Positions 7,891 to 15,661 of a stretch of DNA of 64,000 nucleotides are shown here, piece by piece. Position 1 is the first letter of the stretch. Every line of letters begins with the position of its first letter. The translations under genes were made by a program, and so were the position numbers. Under the pieces are notes generated by a model. It saw nothing but the letters and a program-made list of their open reading frames with translations, made no database searches and was not told the origin of the DNA. The stretch comes from JACCXG01 sp963785755 (GTDB lineage: Bacteria > Acidobacteriota > Vicinamibacteria > Vicinamibacterales > 2-12-FULL-66-21): NCBI GenBank assembly GCA_963785755.1, contig CAWAXG010000040.1:124001-188000 (forward strand), in the 5' to 3' direction.

Positions 7891-8742
7891 ATGACGACGA
7901 GACCGAGCGCGGTTGCCGGAACCTGGTATCCCGGTACCGCGGGAGCGCTGAGGAAGGATGTCGAGGCGTATCTGAGCCGGGCCGACGAGTGGCGCGGCGG
8001 CGCCGTGCGCGCGATCGTCGCGCCGCACGCCGGCCTCATGTTCTCCGGTCCGGTCGGGGCGTACACGTACAAGGCGGCGGCCACTCGCGCGTTCGAAGTG
8101 GCCGTGCTGGTCGGTCCCTCGCACTTCGTCGCGTTCGACGGCGTCGCGTTGTATCCGGACGGCGCTTTTGCCACGCCGCTCGGCGATGCTCCCATCGACG
8201 ATCACGGCGCTCGCCACCTCGCGACGTCCGCCATCGTCCGGTCGTTGCCGACGGCGCACACCCGCGAACACTCCCTGGAGATGCAGCTGCCGTTTCTGCG
8301 GACGCTGATGCCGCAGACGCCGATCGTGCCGCTGCTGATGGGGCATCAAACCCGAGACACGATTGTCGCGCTCGCCGAGGCGCTGGCGCGCGCGTTTGCC
8401 GATCGCGACGCGCTGCTGGTGGCCAGCACGGACCTCTCTCATTATTTCGATGCCCGATCGGCGCAGGCGCTCGACGGCCGCGTGCAGGAGTATCTGTCGG
8501 CATTCGATCCAGATGGCCTGCTCGAGTACTTCGAGCAGTACCCCGAACCCGAGCGAGGGCGGTGGGTTGCCTGCGGCGGCGGACCGATGATCGCCGTCAT
8601 GATGGCCGCCCGCGCGCTCGGGGCGCGCGATGCGCGGGTCCTTCACTACGCGCATTCCGGCGAGGTGTCGGGCGACTACGAAGGAGTGGTGGGCTACGTC
8701 GCGGCGGCCTTCGGAACCTTTGCCCAGGAACCACAGCGATGA
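7891..8742 (+). CDS. amrB: MEMO1-like protein, AmmeMemoRadiSam system protein B
   Basis: MEMO family protein, related in fold to extradiol dioxygenases; the bacterial function is unknown. The 283-residue product has the expected blocks SAVAGTWYPGTAGALRKDVE, IVAPHAGLMFSGPVGAYTY, LVGPSHFVAFDGVALYP, TREHSLEMQLPFLRTLMP, STDLSHYFD and HYAHSGEVSGDYEGVVGYVA. I chose the ATG at 7891 because the upstream 67 codons of open frame overlap gatC and are not conserved. It begins the plus-strand run amrB-amrA-nfo. Confidence 0.93.
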   Translation: MTTRPSAVAGTWYPGTAGALRKDVEAYLSRADEWRGGAVRAIVAPHAGLMFSGPVGAYTYKAAATRAFEVAVLVGPSHFVAFDGVALYPDGAFATPLGDAPIDDHGARHLATSAIVRSLPTAHTREHSLEMQLPFLRTLMPQTPIVPLLMGHQTRDTIVALAEALARAFADRDALLVASTDLSHYFDARSAQALDGRVQEYLSAFDPDGLLEYFEQYPEPERGRWVACGGGPMIAVMMAARALGARDARVLHYAHSGEVSGDYEGVVGYVAAAFGTFAQEPQR

Positions 8743-8758
8743 CGGTGTCACCGTGTTG

Positions 8759-9289
8759 ATGGAGGATCAGCGCCGGACGCTACTCGACGTCGCGCGAACG
8801 GCGATCACTTCCGCGGTCATCGGCCTCGGATCGACGAATCCGACGAGCGGAATGGTGTTTCCAGGCGCGTCGGGGGTGTTCGTGACCATCAAACGGCATG
8901 GACAGCTGCGCGGGTGCCTCGGGACTCTGCAGAACTGCACCGCCCTCGAAGTCGATGTTGCGCGTTGCGCCGTGGATTCCGCGCGCGAGGACCCGAGGTT
9001 TCCGGCGGTAGAGCCGGCGGAACTCCCCGAGCTTGCCCTCGAGATTTCCATCCTGAGCCCGTTGGAACAGATCGATCCGGTTCCGGACGGCTTCACAATC
9101 GGCGTACACGGACTGGTCGCGGAACAGGGACTACGCCGCGGGCTGCTGCTGCCGCAGGTGGCGATTGAGTGGGGGTGGACTCCCGAACAGTTCCTTCGTC
9201 AGACGTGCGTGAAGGCGGGCCTGCCACCCGATGCGTGGCAGCGCGGCGCGACCATGTACCGGTTTGCCGCCGAGGTCTTCGGCGACTGA
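8759..9289 (+). CDS. amrA: AMMECR1 domain protein, AmmeMemoRadiSam system protein A
   Basis: AMMECR1-family protein whose partner in many bacteria and archaea is the MEMO-like AmrB encoded just upstream. The 176-residue product contains GVFVTIKRHGQLRGCLGTLQ, the near-invariant RGCxG motif, followed by AREDPRFPAVEPAELPELAL and LEISILSP. The start is uncertain: GTG 8753, TTG 8756 and ATG 8759 are adjacent and in frame; I used the ATG. The TGA overlaps the ATG of nfo. The radical-SAM third component (AmrS) is not encoded nearby. Confidence 0.92.
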   Translation: MEDQRRTLLDVARTAITSAVIGLGSTNPTSGMVFPGASGVFVTIKRHGQLRGCLGTLQNCTALEVDVARCAVDSAREDPRFPAVEPAELPELALEISILSPLEQIDPVPDGFTIGVHGLVAEQGLRRGLLLPQVAIEWGWTPEQFLRQTCVKAGLPPDAWQRGATMYRFAAEVFGD

Positions 9290-10170
9290 TGCCGCGGCTC
9301 GGGGCCCATCTGTCGATTGCCGGCGGTCTGCCCCGGGCCGTCAATCGCGCCGTCGCGTCCCGGTGCGAGGCGCTGCAGATCTTCACCAAGTCCGTGGGGC
9401 AGTGGCGGGCTCGCGTGCTGCCGCCGGACGAGATTGTCCTGTTCCGCCGGAGAGTCTCGGAAACCGGTATCCAGCCGGTGGTCGCTCACAACAGCTATCT
9501 CATCAACATCGCGGCCGCCGCGACCGGACTGCGCGAACAGTCGCTCGAGGCGTTGCTCGAAGAGTACGACCGCGCCGACATGCTCGGATTGACCGGGCTC
9601 GTCATGCATCCGGGGTCATACACCACAAGTACTCCAGAGGACGGGCTGCGGCTCATCGCCGACGGCTTGCGCCACATACTCCGCGCGCGCCCCGGCGCCC
9701 TGCCCCTTATCCTGCTCGAGCACACCGCCGGTCAGGGGACGAACCTCGGCCACCGGTTCGAACACATTGCCGAGATCCTGGAGCGGCTCGACTGGTCACC
9801 CCGTGTCGGCGTCTGCCTCGACACGTGCCACCTGCTGACCGCCGGCTATGACCTCCGCTCCAACCGGGGCTATCACGCGACGTTCCAGGACTTCGATCGC
9901 ATCGTCGGGATCGATCGCATCAAAGTGTTCCATCTGAACGACTCGAAGAAGCCGTGCGGAAGCCGCGTCGATCGGCACGAGCACATCGGCAAGGGGTGTC
10001 TCGGGCTCGAACCCTTCCGGAAGTTGCTGAACGACGCGCGGTTCGCGGGGCTGCCGATGCTGCTCGAGACCCCGAAGCTCGACACGCCAGAAAGCCGGCG
10101 CAAGAGTGATGTCGATCCCTGGGACGCGCGCAACCTGCGAACGCTCCGGCGGTTGCTGCGAAAGGTATAG
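9289..10170 (+). CDS. nfo: Endonuclease IV-type apurinic/apyrimidinic endonuclease
   Basis: TIM-barrel, tri-zinc AP endonuclease that incises DNA 5' to abasic sites in base excision repair. The 293-residue product shows LGAHLSIAGGLPRAVNRA at the start, QIFTKSVGQWRA, VVAHNSYLINIAA, LVMHPGSYT, LLEHTAGQGTNLGHRFEHIA, VGVCLDTCHLLTAGYDL, VFHLNDSKKPCGSRVDRHEH and LLETPKL, covering the zinc ligands. The start codon overlaps the stop of amrA (TGATG), so co-translation with the AMMECR1/MEMO genes is likely. Confidence 0.96.
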   Translation: MPRLGAHLSIAGGLPRAVNRAVASRCEALQIFTKSVGQWRARVLPPDEIVLFRRRVSETGIQPVVAHNSYLINIAAAATGLREQSLEALLEEYDRADMLGLTGLVMHPGSYTTSTPEDGLRLIADGLRHILRARPGALPLILLEHTAGQGTNLGHRFEHIAEILERLDWSPRVGVCLDTCHLLTAGYDLRSNRGYHATFQDFDRIVGIDRIKVFHLNDSKKPCGSRVDRHEHIGKGCLGLEPFRKLLNDARFAGLPMLLETPKLDTPESRRKSDVDPWDARNLRTLRRLLRKV

Positions 10171-10177
10171 TTACCGC

Positions 10178-11050
10178 ATGCACATCCGGATCGTCGTGCT
10201 GTCGATCGCGCTTGCGCTGGCCAGTCCCTCGTCCGCGTTCGCGTGGGGCTTCGAGCCGCACAAGTTCATCATGGAGCGTGCGATCGCGCTTCTGCCTCCG
10301 GAGATTCGCCCGTTCTTCCAGAAGCATCAGATCACGATCGTCGAGCACAGCATCGATCCCGATTTGTGGCGCGTGGCCGGCTGGGAAGAGGAGCCGCCGC
10401 GCCACTTTCTGGATCTGGACGCCTACGGTCCTTATCCATTCGCGAAGCTGCCCCGCGATCACGGCGAGGCGGTCGCCCAATACGGCCGCGACTTCGTCGT
10501 GAAGAACGGTCTGGTCCCCTGGCGCAGCGCGGAGATGTACGCGAAGCTCGTCGAGGCCTTCACGCTGCAGGCGTCGTATTCACGCGACAACATCAAGTTC
10601 TTCTCGTCCGTGGTGACGCACTACGTGTCCGATGCGCACGTGCCGTTCCACGGGGTGATGAACTATGACGGTCAGCTCACCGGGCAGACCGGAATCCATG
10701 CCCGATTCGAGACCGAGCTGTTCGAGCGCTACCGCTCGAAGCTGACCATCAGCCCCAAACCCGTGAGTCCCGTCGGATCCGTTCGGGACTTCATCTTCGA
10801 CACGCTGACGGCGGGATTTCCTCTGGTGCAGACCATTCTCGACGCCGACAAGGCTGCCGTCGCCGGGCGCGAGGTGTACGACGACGAGTACTTCAATCTG
10901 TTCCTGGGTAAAGTCCAGCCGATTCTCGAGCGCCGGCTCGCGGAGGCGGTCTCGGCCTCGGCATCGGTCATCACCGCCGCATGGATTGACGCCGGGCGCC
11001 CCGCGCTGCCGCTCGAGCAGCCGCGCGTGCCGCGCAAGGTCCGGCGGTGA
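10178..11050 (+). CDS. Exported zinc-dependent phospholipase C / S1-P1 nuclease superfamily protein
   Basis: A 290-residue protein with a Sec signal peptide (MHIRIVVLSIALALASPSSAFA) whose mature form starts with Trp, as in bacterial zinc phospholipase C where the N-terminal amine and Trp bind zinc. Later ligands fit too: HYVSDAHVPFH has the H-x3-D-x5-H spacing and GIHARFETE has H-x3-E. The fold and trinuclear zinc site can therefore be inferred, but whether the substrate is phospholipid or nucleic acid cannot. It begins 7 bp after nfo. Confidence 0.82.
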   Translation: MHIRIVVLSIALALASPSSAFAWGFEPHKFIMERAIALLPPEIRPFFQKHQITIVEHSIDPDLWRVAGWEEEPPRHFLDLDAYGPYPFAKLPRDHGEAVAQYGRDFVVKNGLVPWRSAEMYAKLVEAFTLQASYSRDNIKFFSSVVTHYVSDAHVPFHGVMNYDGQLTGQTGIHARFETELFERYRSKLTISPKPVSPVGSVRDFIFDTLTAGFPLVQTILDADKAAVAGREVYDDEYFNLFLGKVQPILERRLAEAVSASASVITAAWIDAGRPALPLEQPRVPRKVRR

Positions 11051-11068
11051 TCCCTCCCGCCGGGATAG

Positions 11069-11526
11069 TCAGTGTTTGGCGTCGGGCTCGTCCGGCCGGC
11101 CAAACCTCTGCGCGATGAGCGACTCCAGCGGCTGCAGCACGAGAAGAGCCGCCAGGGTGACGCCAGTGGCGATGAAGGCCAGGTGATACTCGCCGCCACC
11201 CACGGCGACACCCACCGCGGCATTGACCCACACGGTCGCGGCAGTCGTCAGCCCTGCACGCCGCTGTCGGTCCGCATGATGGCGCCAGCCCCGAGGAATC
11301 CGATACCGGTCACGATCTGCGCCGCGACACGCCCCGGATCCGCGTTCGCCCCTTCTGCGAGCTCATACGACATCAGCGTGAAGAGCGCCGCGCCGACCGA
11401 GATCAGGATGTTGGTCCTGAGCCCCGCGCTCTTGTGTTTGATCTCGCGCTCGAATCCGAGCAGCGCGCCCAGCAGTGCCGCGGTCAACAGCCGCCTGATC
11501 AGTTCTACGTCCGGTAGAGGTGTCAT
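11069..11526 (-). pseudogene. MgtC/SapB family membrane protein, split by a one-base deletion
   Basis: MgtC-type inner-membrane protein linked in other bacteria to magnesium limitation or acid stress. From ATG 11526 the frame gives MTPLPDVELIRRLLTAALLG, FEREIKHKSAGLRTNILIS and TGIGFLGAGAIMRT, then stops at 11248 straight after VQG. One extra base there restores LTTAATVWVNAAVGVAVGGG, the exact continuation of the family, down to a TGA at 11069. The gene is therefore either broken by a one-base deletion or affected by a sequence error. Full length would be about 153 residues, normal for a short MgtC. Confidence 0.88.
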
Positions 11527-11600
11527 CACGTCAGCCGTGGCATCTCGGTTGCACAAACCAGGCCGGCCGCACCTGGAATGCGGCAGGAGGCGGAACGCCG

Positions 11601-11747
11601 ATGCTCTGGACGATTGTTGCGATCTTGCTGGTGATGTGGGTCCTCGGTCTGGCGTTGGACATCGCGCAGGGACTGATCCACGTCCTGCTCGTGATTGCTC
11701 TGGTTGTGGTGGTGTTCAGGCTGCTCAGCGGCCGCCGGGTCGCGTGA
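11601..11747 (+). CDS. Lmo0937-like small membrane protein
   Basis: A 48-residue protein, MLWTIVAILLVMWVLGLALD followed by a second hydrophobic span and the tail RLLSGRRVA, matching the small two-span Lmo0937-type family found in many soil bacteria. Function is unknown. An AGGAGG ribosome site lies 11 bases before the ATG at 11601; a longer in-frame ORF from 11520 has no support. Confidence 0.72.
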   Translation: MLWTIVAILLVMWVLGLALDIAQGLIHVLLVIALVVVVFRLLSGRRVA

Positions 11748-11762
11748 AAGGCTGGTGGTGCG

Positions 11763-12335
11763 CTAGGGCACGATCAATAAGCGGGTGCGGTCGAGCGGTA
11801 TCTCGATGTTCGAATGCCACGAGGCTCGCGATCCGCGTGTGATCTGCAGGTCGTAGCGTCCGGCCCGGACGACGAAGAGCACGTAAGGACCGCGCCCCGG
11901 CGCTGATCCCGCCCGCTGACTGCGGTCATTGGCGACGAACAGGGCGAAGTCGTCGACAGACGCCGCACTCGGGGAAGTCCGCACCTGCAGCGCCCCGTAT
12001 CCCGGCGTGAAGTTGATGACTTCGAGGTGATGTCCCTCTTCGTCGGGATACGGCATGACGACGAGCCGCTCGGCCCACCGGATGTTCACGACGCGCGCTT
12101 CCTTTTCCTGGACAGCCTGCGCGTCGTAGATTCCGGCGGCCACCTTTATCTTCGACCGCGGCTCGCCAGCCGGCACTTGAGCCACGGGTTGCCCGCGTTC
12201 TCCCGCGCGATGCACCGTCACCCGGGTCTGGCCGGTCACGTCGTCGCTTCCGCGAAAGACACGGACCTCGAGCGTCAGCGGCTCGCCGGGCTGATAGAAC
12301 ACCAGCGCGAGGGCCAGCAGGCACAGGCGTGGCAT
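11763..12335 (-). CDS. Hypothetical exported protein
   Basis: A 190-residue protein with a short signal peptide (MPRLCLLALALVFYQPGEPL). The rest looks beta-rich, with LEVRVFRGSDDVTGQTRVTV and LLIVP at the end, and may be an Ig-like or carbohydrate-binding fold. No enzymatic motif is visible and I do not recognise the family. It is convergent with the Lmo0937-like gene, with only 15 bp between. Confidence 0.6.
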   Translation of the reverse strand: MPRLCLLALALVFYQPGEPLTLEVRVFRGSDDVTGQTRVTVHRAGERGQPVAQVPAGEPRSKIKVAAGIYDAQAVQEKEARVVNIRWAERLVVMPYPDEEGHHLEVINFTPGYGALQVRTSPSAASVDDFALFVANDRSQRAGSAPGRGPYVLFVVRAGRYDLQITRGSRASWHSNIEIPLDRTRLLIVP

Positions 12336-12479
12336 GCCGGGATTTTACTACTTGGAACCGAAGGCCTCGCACCTTGAAGTCGAAGGGTGAATTTGCACCT
12401 TGATGGTGGAACGCAGGACTACCCGAGGACATCGACGCGGCTCGCGAACGCGTGACTTCCTGCTATCGTAGTGCCGAAC

Positions 12480-13175
12480 ATGGACGTGTACCTGGTGCCG
12501 GTCGATGTGGAGCGATATGAGCTCTATTGCGAGGTTCCCGAGGACCCTGACGAGGAGGGTATCGAGGCCGAGAAAGGATACTTTCGCCGGCAGGTGCACC
12601 GGTTCAGGGAAATGCTCGCTGACGCCGAGCGCGAGCGGCGTCAGGGGACGCCAGTGACCGGTGGCGGCTGGCTCACGCGTCGGCGCAAGCGCTTCATGCG
12701 ATGGGTAGTGGAAACCATTGCCGAGCAGCGGTTGTTGTGGCACCTCCGCCAGCAAGACAGCGCCTGCCTGCACTATCCGGATGACATCGACGAGCACACC
12801 GCCACCACACTCCTCAGGCAGCATCTGGCCGCCGACTCAGAGAAGCATCGCCGCTGGATGATCATTGACGGAATCGCGTTCCTTGTCAGCGTCATCGTGC
12901 TGGGCCCATTGTTTCTCCTCGTGCCTGGCGTGGCGAATCTCCCGGCCGCGTACTTTGGGTTTCGGGTCGTCGGCCATTACCTGTCCCTGCGGGGGGCGGC
13001 TCGCGGGTTGAAGATCGTCGCTTGGCGCTACGAGACGAGTGCGCCGCTCACCGAGCTGCGGCGCGTGCTCACGCTCGAGCCTGGTGCCCGCCAGTCGCGG
13101 GTCCAAGCCATCGCTGAGGCTTTGCGCCTGGAGCACTTCGAAAGCTTCTTCCAGCGCACCGCGGTGTCGGCGTGA
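12480..13175 (+). CDS. Protein resembling the mitochondrial K+/H+ exchange-related family
   Basis: A 231-residue protein starting MDVYLVPVDVERYELYCEVP. It has a soluble charged N-terminal part with an Arg-rich segment (WLTRRRKRFMRWVVETIAEQ), one long hydrophobic stretch of one or two spans (FLVSVIVLGPLFLLVPGVAN), and a C-terminal soluble region. The opening sequence and layout recall the Mit_KHE1 family (PF10173), which has bacterial members of unknown function; I infer this from memory of the pattern. The stop overlaps the GTG start of lpxD, suggesting coupling to lipid A genes. Confidence 0.6.
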   Translation: MDVYLVPVDVERYELYCEVPEDPDEEGIEAEKGYFRRQVHRFREMLADAERERRQGTPVTGGGWLTRRRKRFMRWVVETIAEQRLLWHLRQQDSACLHYPDDIDEHTATTLLRQHLAADSEKHRRWMIIDGIAFLVSVIVLGPLFLLVPGVANLPAAYFGFRVVGHYLSLRGAARGLKIVAWRYETSAPLTELRRVLTLEPGARQSRVQAIAEALRLEHFESFFQRTAVSA

Positions 13176-14206
13176 AACTGGAGGAGATTGCCGACCGTCT
13201 TGGTTGCCGCCTCGAAGGCGACGGCGCGATCGAGATCACCGGCGTGGCAACGCTCGAGGACGCACAGCCCGGGCAGCTCACGTTCTTCGCGAATCCCAAG
13301 TACATCTCGCAGCTCAAACAGACGCACGCGTCCGCGGTCATCGCGGGCGAGACGGCTGACGGCGCGCATCTGGCGATGCTGCGGACCCGGGATCCCTATC
13401 TGACGTTCGCGCGGGCGGTCGAGCTGTTTGCCGATCCATGGCACCCGCCGGACGGCGTGCATCATCTCGCGTGCGTCGAAGAAGAAGCCGTCATCGCCCC
13501 GGACGCGAGCATCGGGGCGTTCGTGTTCGTCGGGCGCGGCGCTCGAATCGGCGCCCGTACCATCATCCGTCCCCACGTGAGCATCGGCCGTTTTGCGCAG
13601 ATCGGTGACGACTGCGTCATTCACGCACAAGCATCAGTGCGTGAGCGCGTCCGGATCGGGAATCGGGTCGTGCTGCAGGACGGCGCGGTCGTCGGCAGCG
13701 ACGGGTTCGGATTCGCGCGGCAGGCGGACCGCAGCCACTACAAGATTCCCCAGATTGGCGGCGTGGTCATCGAAGACGACGTCGAGATTGGGGCGAATAC
13801 CACGGTCGATCGTCCGGCGGTGGGGGAGACCCGGATTGGCGCCGGCGCGAAGCTCGACAACCTCGTCCAGGTCGCTCACGGCGTCCGCATCGGCCGCAAT
13901 TCGCTGCTGGCCGCCCAGGCCGGCGTGGCCGGAAGCAGCGTGCTCGAGGACGAGGTTACGCTGGCGGGCCAGGTCGGCGTGGCCGGTCACATCACGATCG
14001 GCAAGGGGACCATTGCTACGGCTCAGACCGGCGTTCCGAATTCGGTCGACCCCGGGTCCTTCATTTCCGGCTACCCCGCGATCTCCAATCGAGAATGGCT
14101 CAAGGCGTCCGCGGTGTTCCGGAAGCTTCCCGAGCTGCGGAAGCTGTTGTCCGACCTCGAGCGGCGAATCGCCCAACTCGAGTCGGAGCAGCGCGAAAAG
14201 CCCTGA
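13172..14206 (+). CDS. lpxD: UDP-3-O-(3-hydroxyacyl)glucosamine N-acyltransferase
   Basis: Third step of lipid A synthesis: transfer of an acyl chain from acyl-ACP to UDP-3-O-acyl-glucosamine. The 344-residue protein has the N-terminal uridine-binding domain (LTFFANPKYISQLKQTHASA), then the left-handed beta-helix of hexapeptide repeats from about residue 105, including VVGSDGFGFARQ, VDRPAVGETRIGAGAKLDNL and the catalytic-His region VQVAHGVRIGRNS, and ends with a helical tail. It starts with GTG at 13172, overlapping the upstream stop. FabZ and lpxA, often next to lpxD, are absent. Confidence 0.96.
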   Translation: MKLEEIADRLGCRLEGDGAIEITGVATLEDAQPGQLTFFANPKYISQLKQTHASAVIAGETADGAHLAMLRTRDPYLTFARAVELFADPWHPPDGVHHLACVEEEAVIAPDASIGAFVFVGRGARIGARTIIRPHVSIGRFAQIGDDCVIHAQASVRERVRIGNRVVLQDGAVVGSDGFGFARQADRSHYKIPQIGGVVIEDDVEIGANTTVDRPAVGETRIGAGAKLDNLVQVAHGVRIGRNSLLAAQAGVAGSSVLEDEVTLAGQVGVAGHITIGKGTIATAQTGVPNSVDPGSFISGYPAISNREWLKASAVFRKLPELRKLLSDLERRIAQLESEQREKP

Positions 14207-14222
14207 CAAACGGCCACAGTCC

Positions 14223-14271
14223 GAGGACGTCCGGGCAGTGGCCCAAAAGGCCAACGGCCGGGAGCGTCCTC
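14223..14271 (+). other. Intergenic hairpin between lpxD and the first M16 gene
   Basis: GAGGACG (14223-14229) pairs with CGTCCTC (14265-14271), with an inner stem TGGCC/GGCCA around CAAAA, giving a long imperfect hairpin in the 86-bp gap. There is no T-tract, so it may be an RNA-processing or attenuating structure rather than a terminator. Confidence 0.4.
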
Positions 14272-14292
14272 TTCTGCCATAATCGATCCTCC

Positions 14293-15661
14293 ATGACTTC
14301 TCAACTACGGCAGCGGCTGGCGGCAGGCGTGATGGCGGTGACGGCGCTCCTCGCGGTCGATCCGACGGTGAGGGCAGAGGTCCGGCCACCGAAATTCAAC
14401 TACACGATGACGACGCTCTCGAACGGGCTTCAGGTCGTTTTCCTGGAGGACCATTCGACGCCGATCGTCCACGCGGAAATCTGGTACCACGTCGGCTCGA
14501 AGAACGAGAAGACGGGCCGGACGGGGTTTGCCCACCTCTTCGAGCACATGATGTTCAAGGGGTCGAAGAACGTCGAGCCGGAAGGGCATCCTTCGTGGAT
14601 TTCCAGCGTTGGCGGCCAGAGCAACGCCTCCACCAACGAGGACTCGACGGTGTTCTGGCAGACCTTCCCCGCGCAGTACCTGCCGCTCGTCCTGTGGCTC
14701 GAGGCCGACCGGATGGCGTCGCTCAGGATTGAGGACAAGGTCTTCCAGACCGAGCGCGAGGTCGTCAAGGAAGAGCGCCGCATGCGCGTCGAGAATCAGC
14801 CGTACGGCCGCCTGAACGAGATCGTGTACGACCAGGCGTTCAAGGTGCACCCCTACAAGCACCCGGTGATCGGCAGCATGAAGGACCTCGAGTCCGCGTC
14901 GATCGACGACGTCCGCGAGTTCTTCCGGACCTACTACGTGCCGAACAACGCGACCCTCGTCCTGGTCGGGGACTTCGACACGAAGGAAGCGTCGGAGCTG
15001 GTGCAGCGGTATCTCGGGCGGATTCCGAAGTCATCGAAGCCGGTGCCTCGCGACATCCCGCAGGAGCCGCCGCAGACCCAGGAACGCCGGGTCCGCCTCG
15101 AAGAGAGCTGGCCCCTGCCGGCCGTCGTCGTCGCACACCACATTACCTTCGACGGCCATACCGATTCGTACCCGCTGCACATCGCTTCGAAAGTGCTGTC
15201 GGACGGCGAGAGCTCGCGGATCTATCGCAAGCTCGTGTACGAGAAACAGCTGGCGCTCGCGGCCTTCGGCGGCGGCAACATCATCGAGCATCCCAACCTG
15301 TTCTTCGCCGTCGCGATCGTGCAGCCGGGACAGAAGCCCGAGGATGCGGTCAACGCGCTCATCGCGGAGCTCGATCGGCTGAAGAGTGAGCCGATCTCGT
15401 CGGCCGAGCTGCAGCAGGCCAAGAACCAGTTCGCGCGCGACTACATCCTCTCGCGCGAGTCGAACAAGGAAAAGGCCGGTCACTCTTGCCCACGCCGTGG
15501 TGATCCACAACGACATCAAGACGGCGGACGGCGAGTTCGACATCTTCCAGAACATCACGACCGCCGACGTCCAGCGCGTGGCGCAGACCTACTTCAAGCC
15601 GGAAAACCGGCTGGTTCTCACCATCATGCCTCGCGGCGCCGGCGCTGGAGGCTTGCGATGA
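14293..15661 (+). pseudogene. M16 zinc peptidase (catalytic type), frameshifted near its end
   Basis: Insulinase-type peptidase with a signal peptide (residues 1-28, ending TVRAEV), so periplasmic or outer-membrane. The zinc motif HLFEH is present in TGFAHLFEHMMFKGS, with the downstream Glu in ERRMRVENQPYGRLNE. The frame is correct up to codon 397, then at base 15484 one extra T shifts it; the true C-terminus (LAHAVVIHNDIKTADGEFDI, then PENRLVLTIMP) continues one frame over and stops at 15661, overlapping the next gene's ATG. Without correction the frame reads through into the second M16 gene and yields a false 1247-residue fusion. Corrected length is about 455 residues. Confidence 0.88.

Noticed and set aside
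14095..14292. Upstream extension of the M16 frame
   Set aside because: It overlaps lpxD in another frame and has no signal peptide; the ATG at 14293 gives a proper one.
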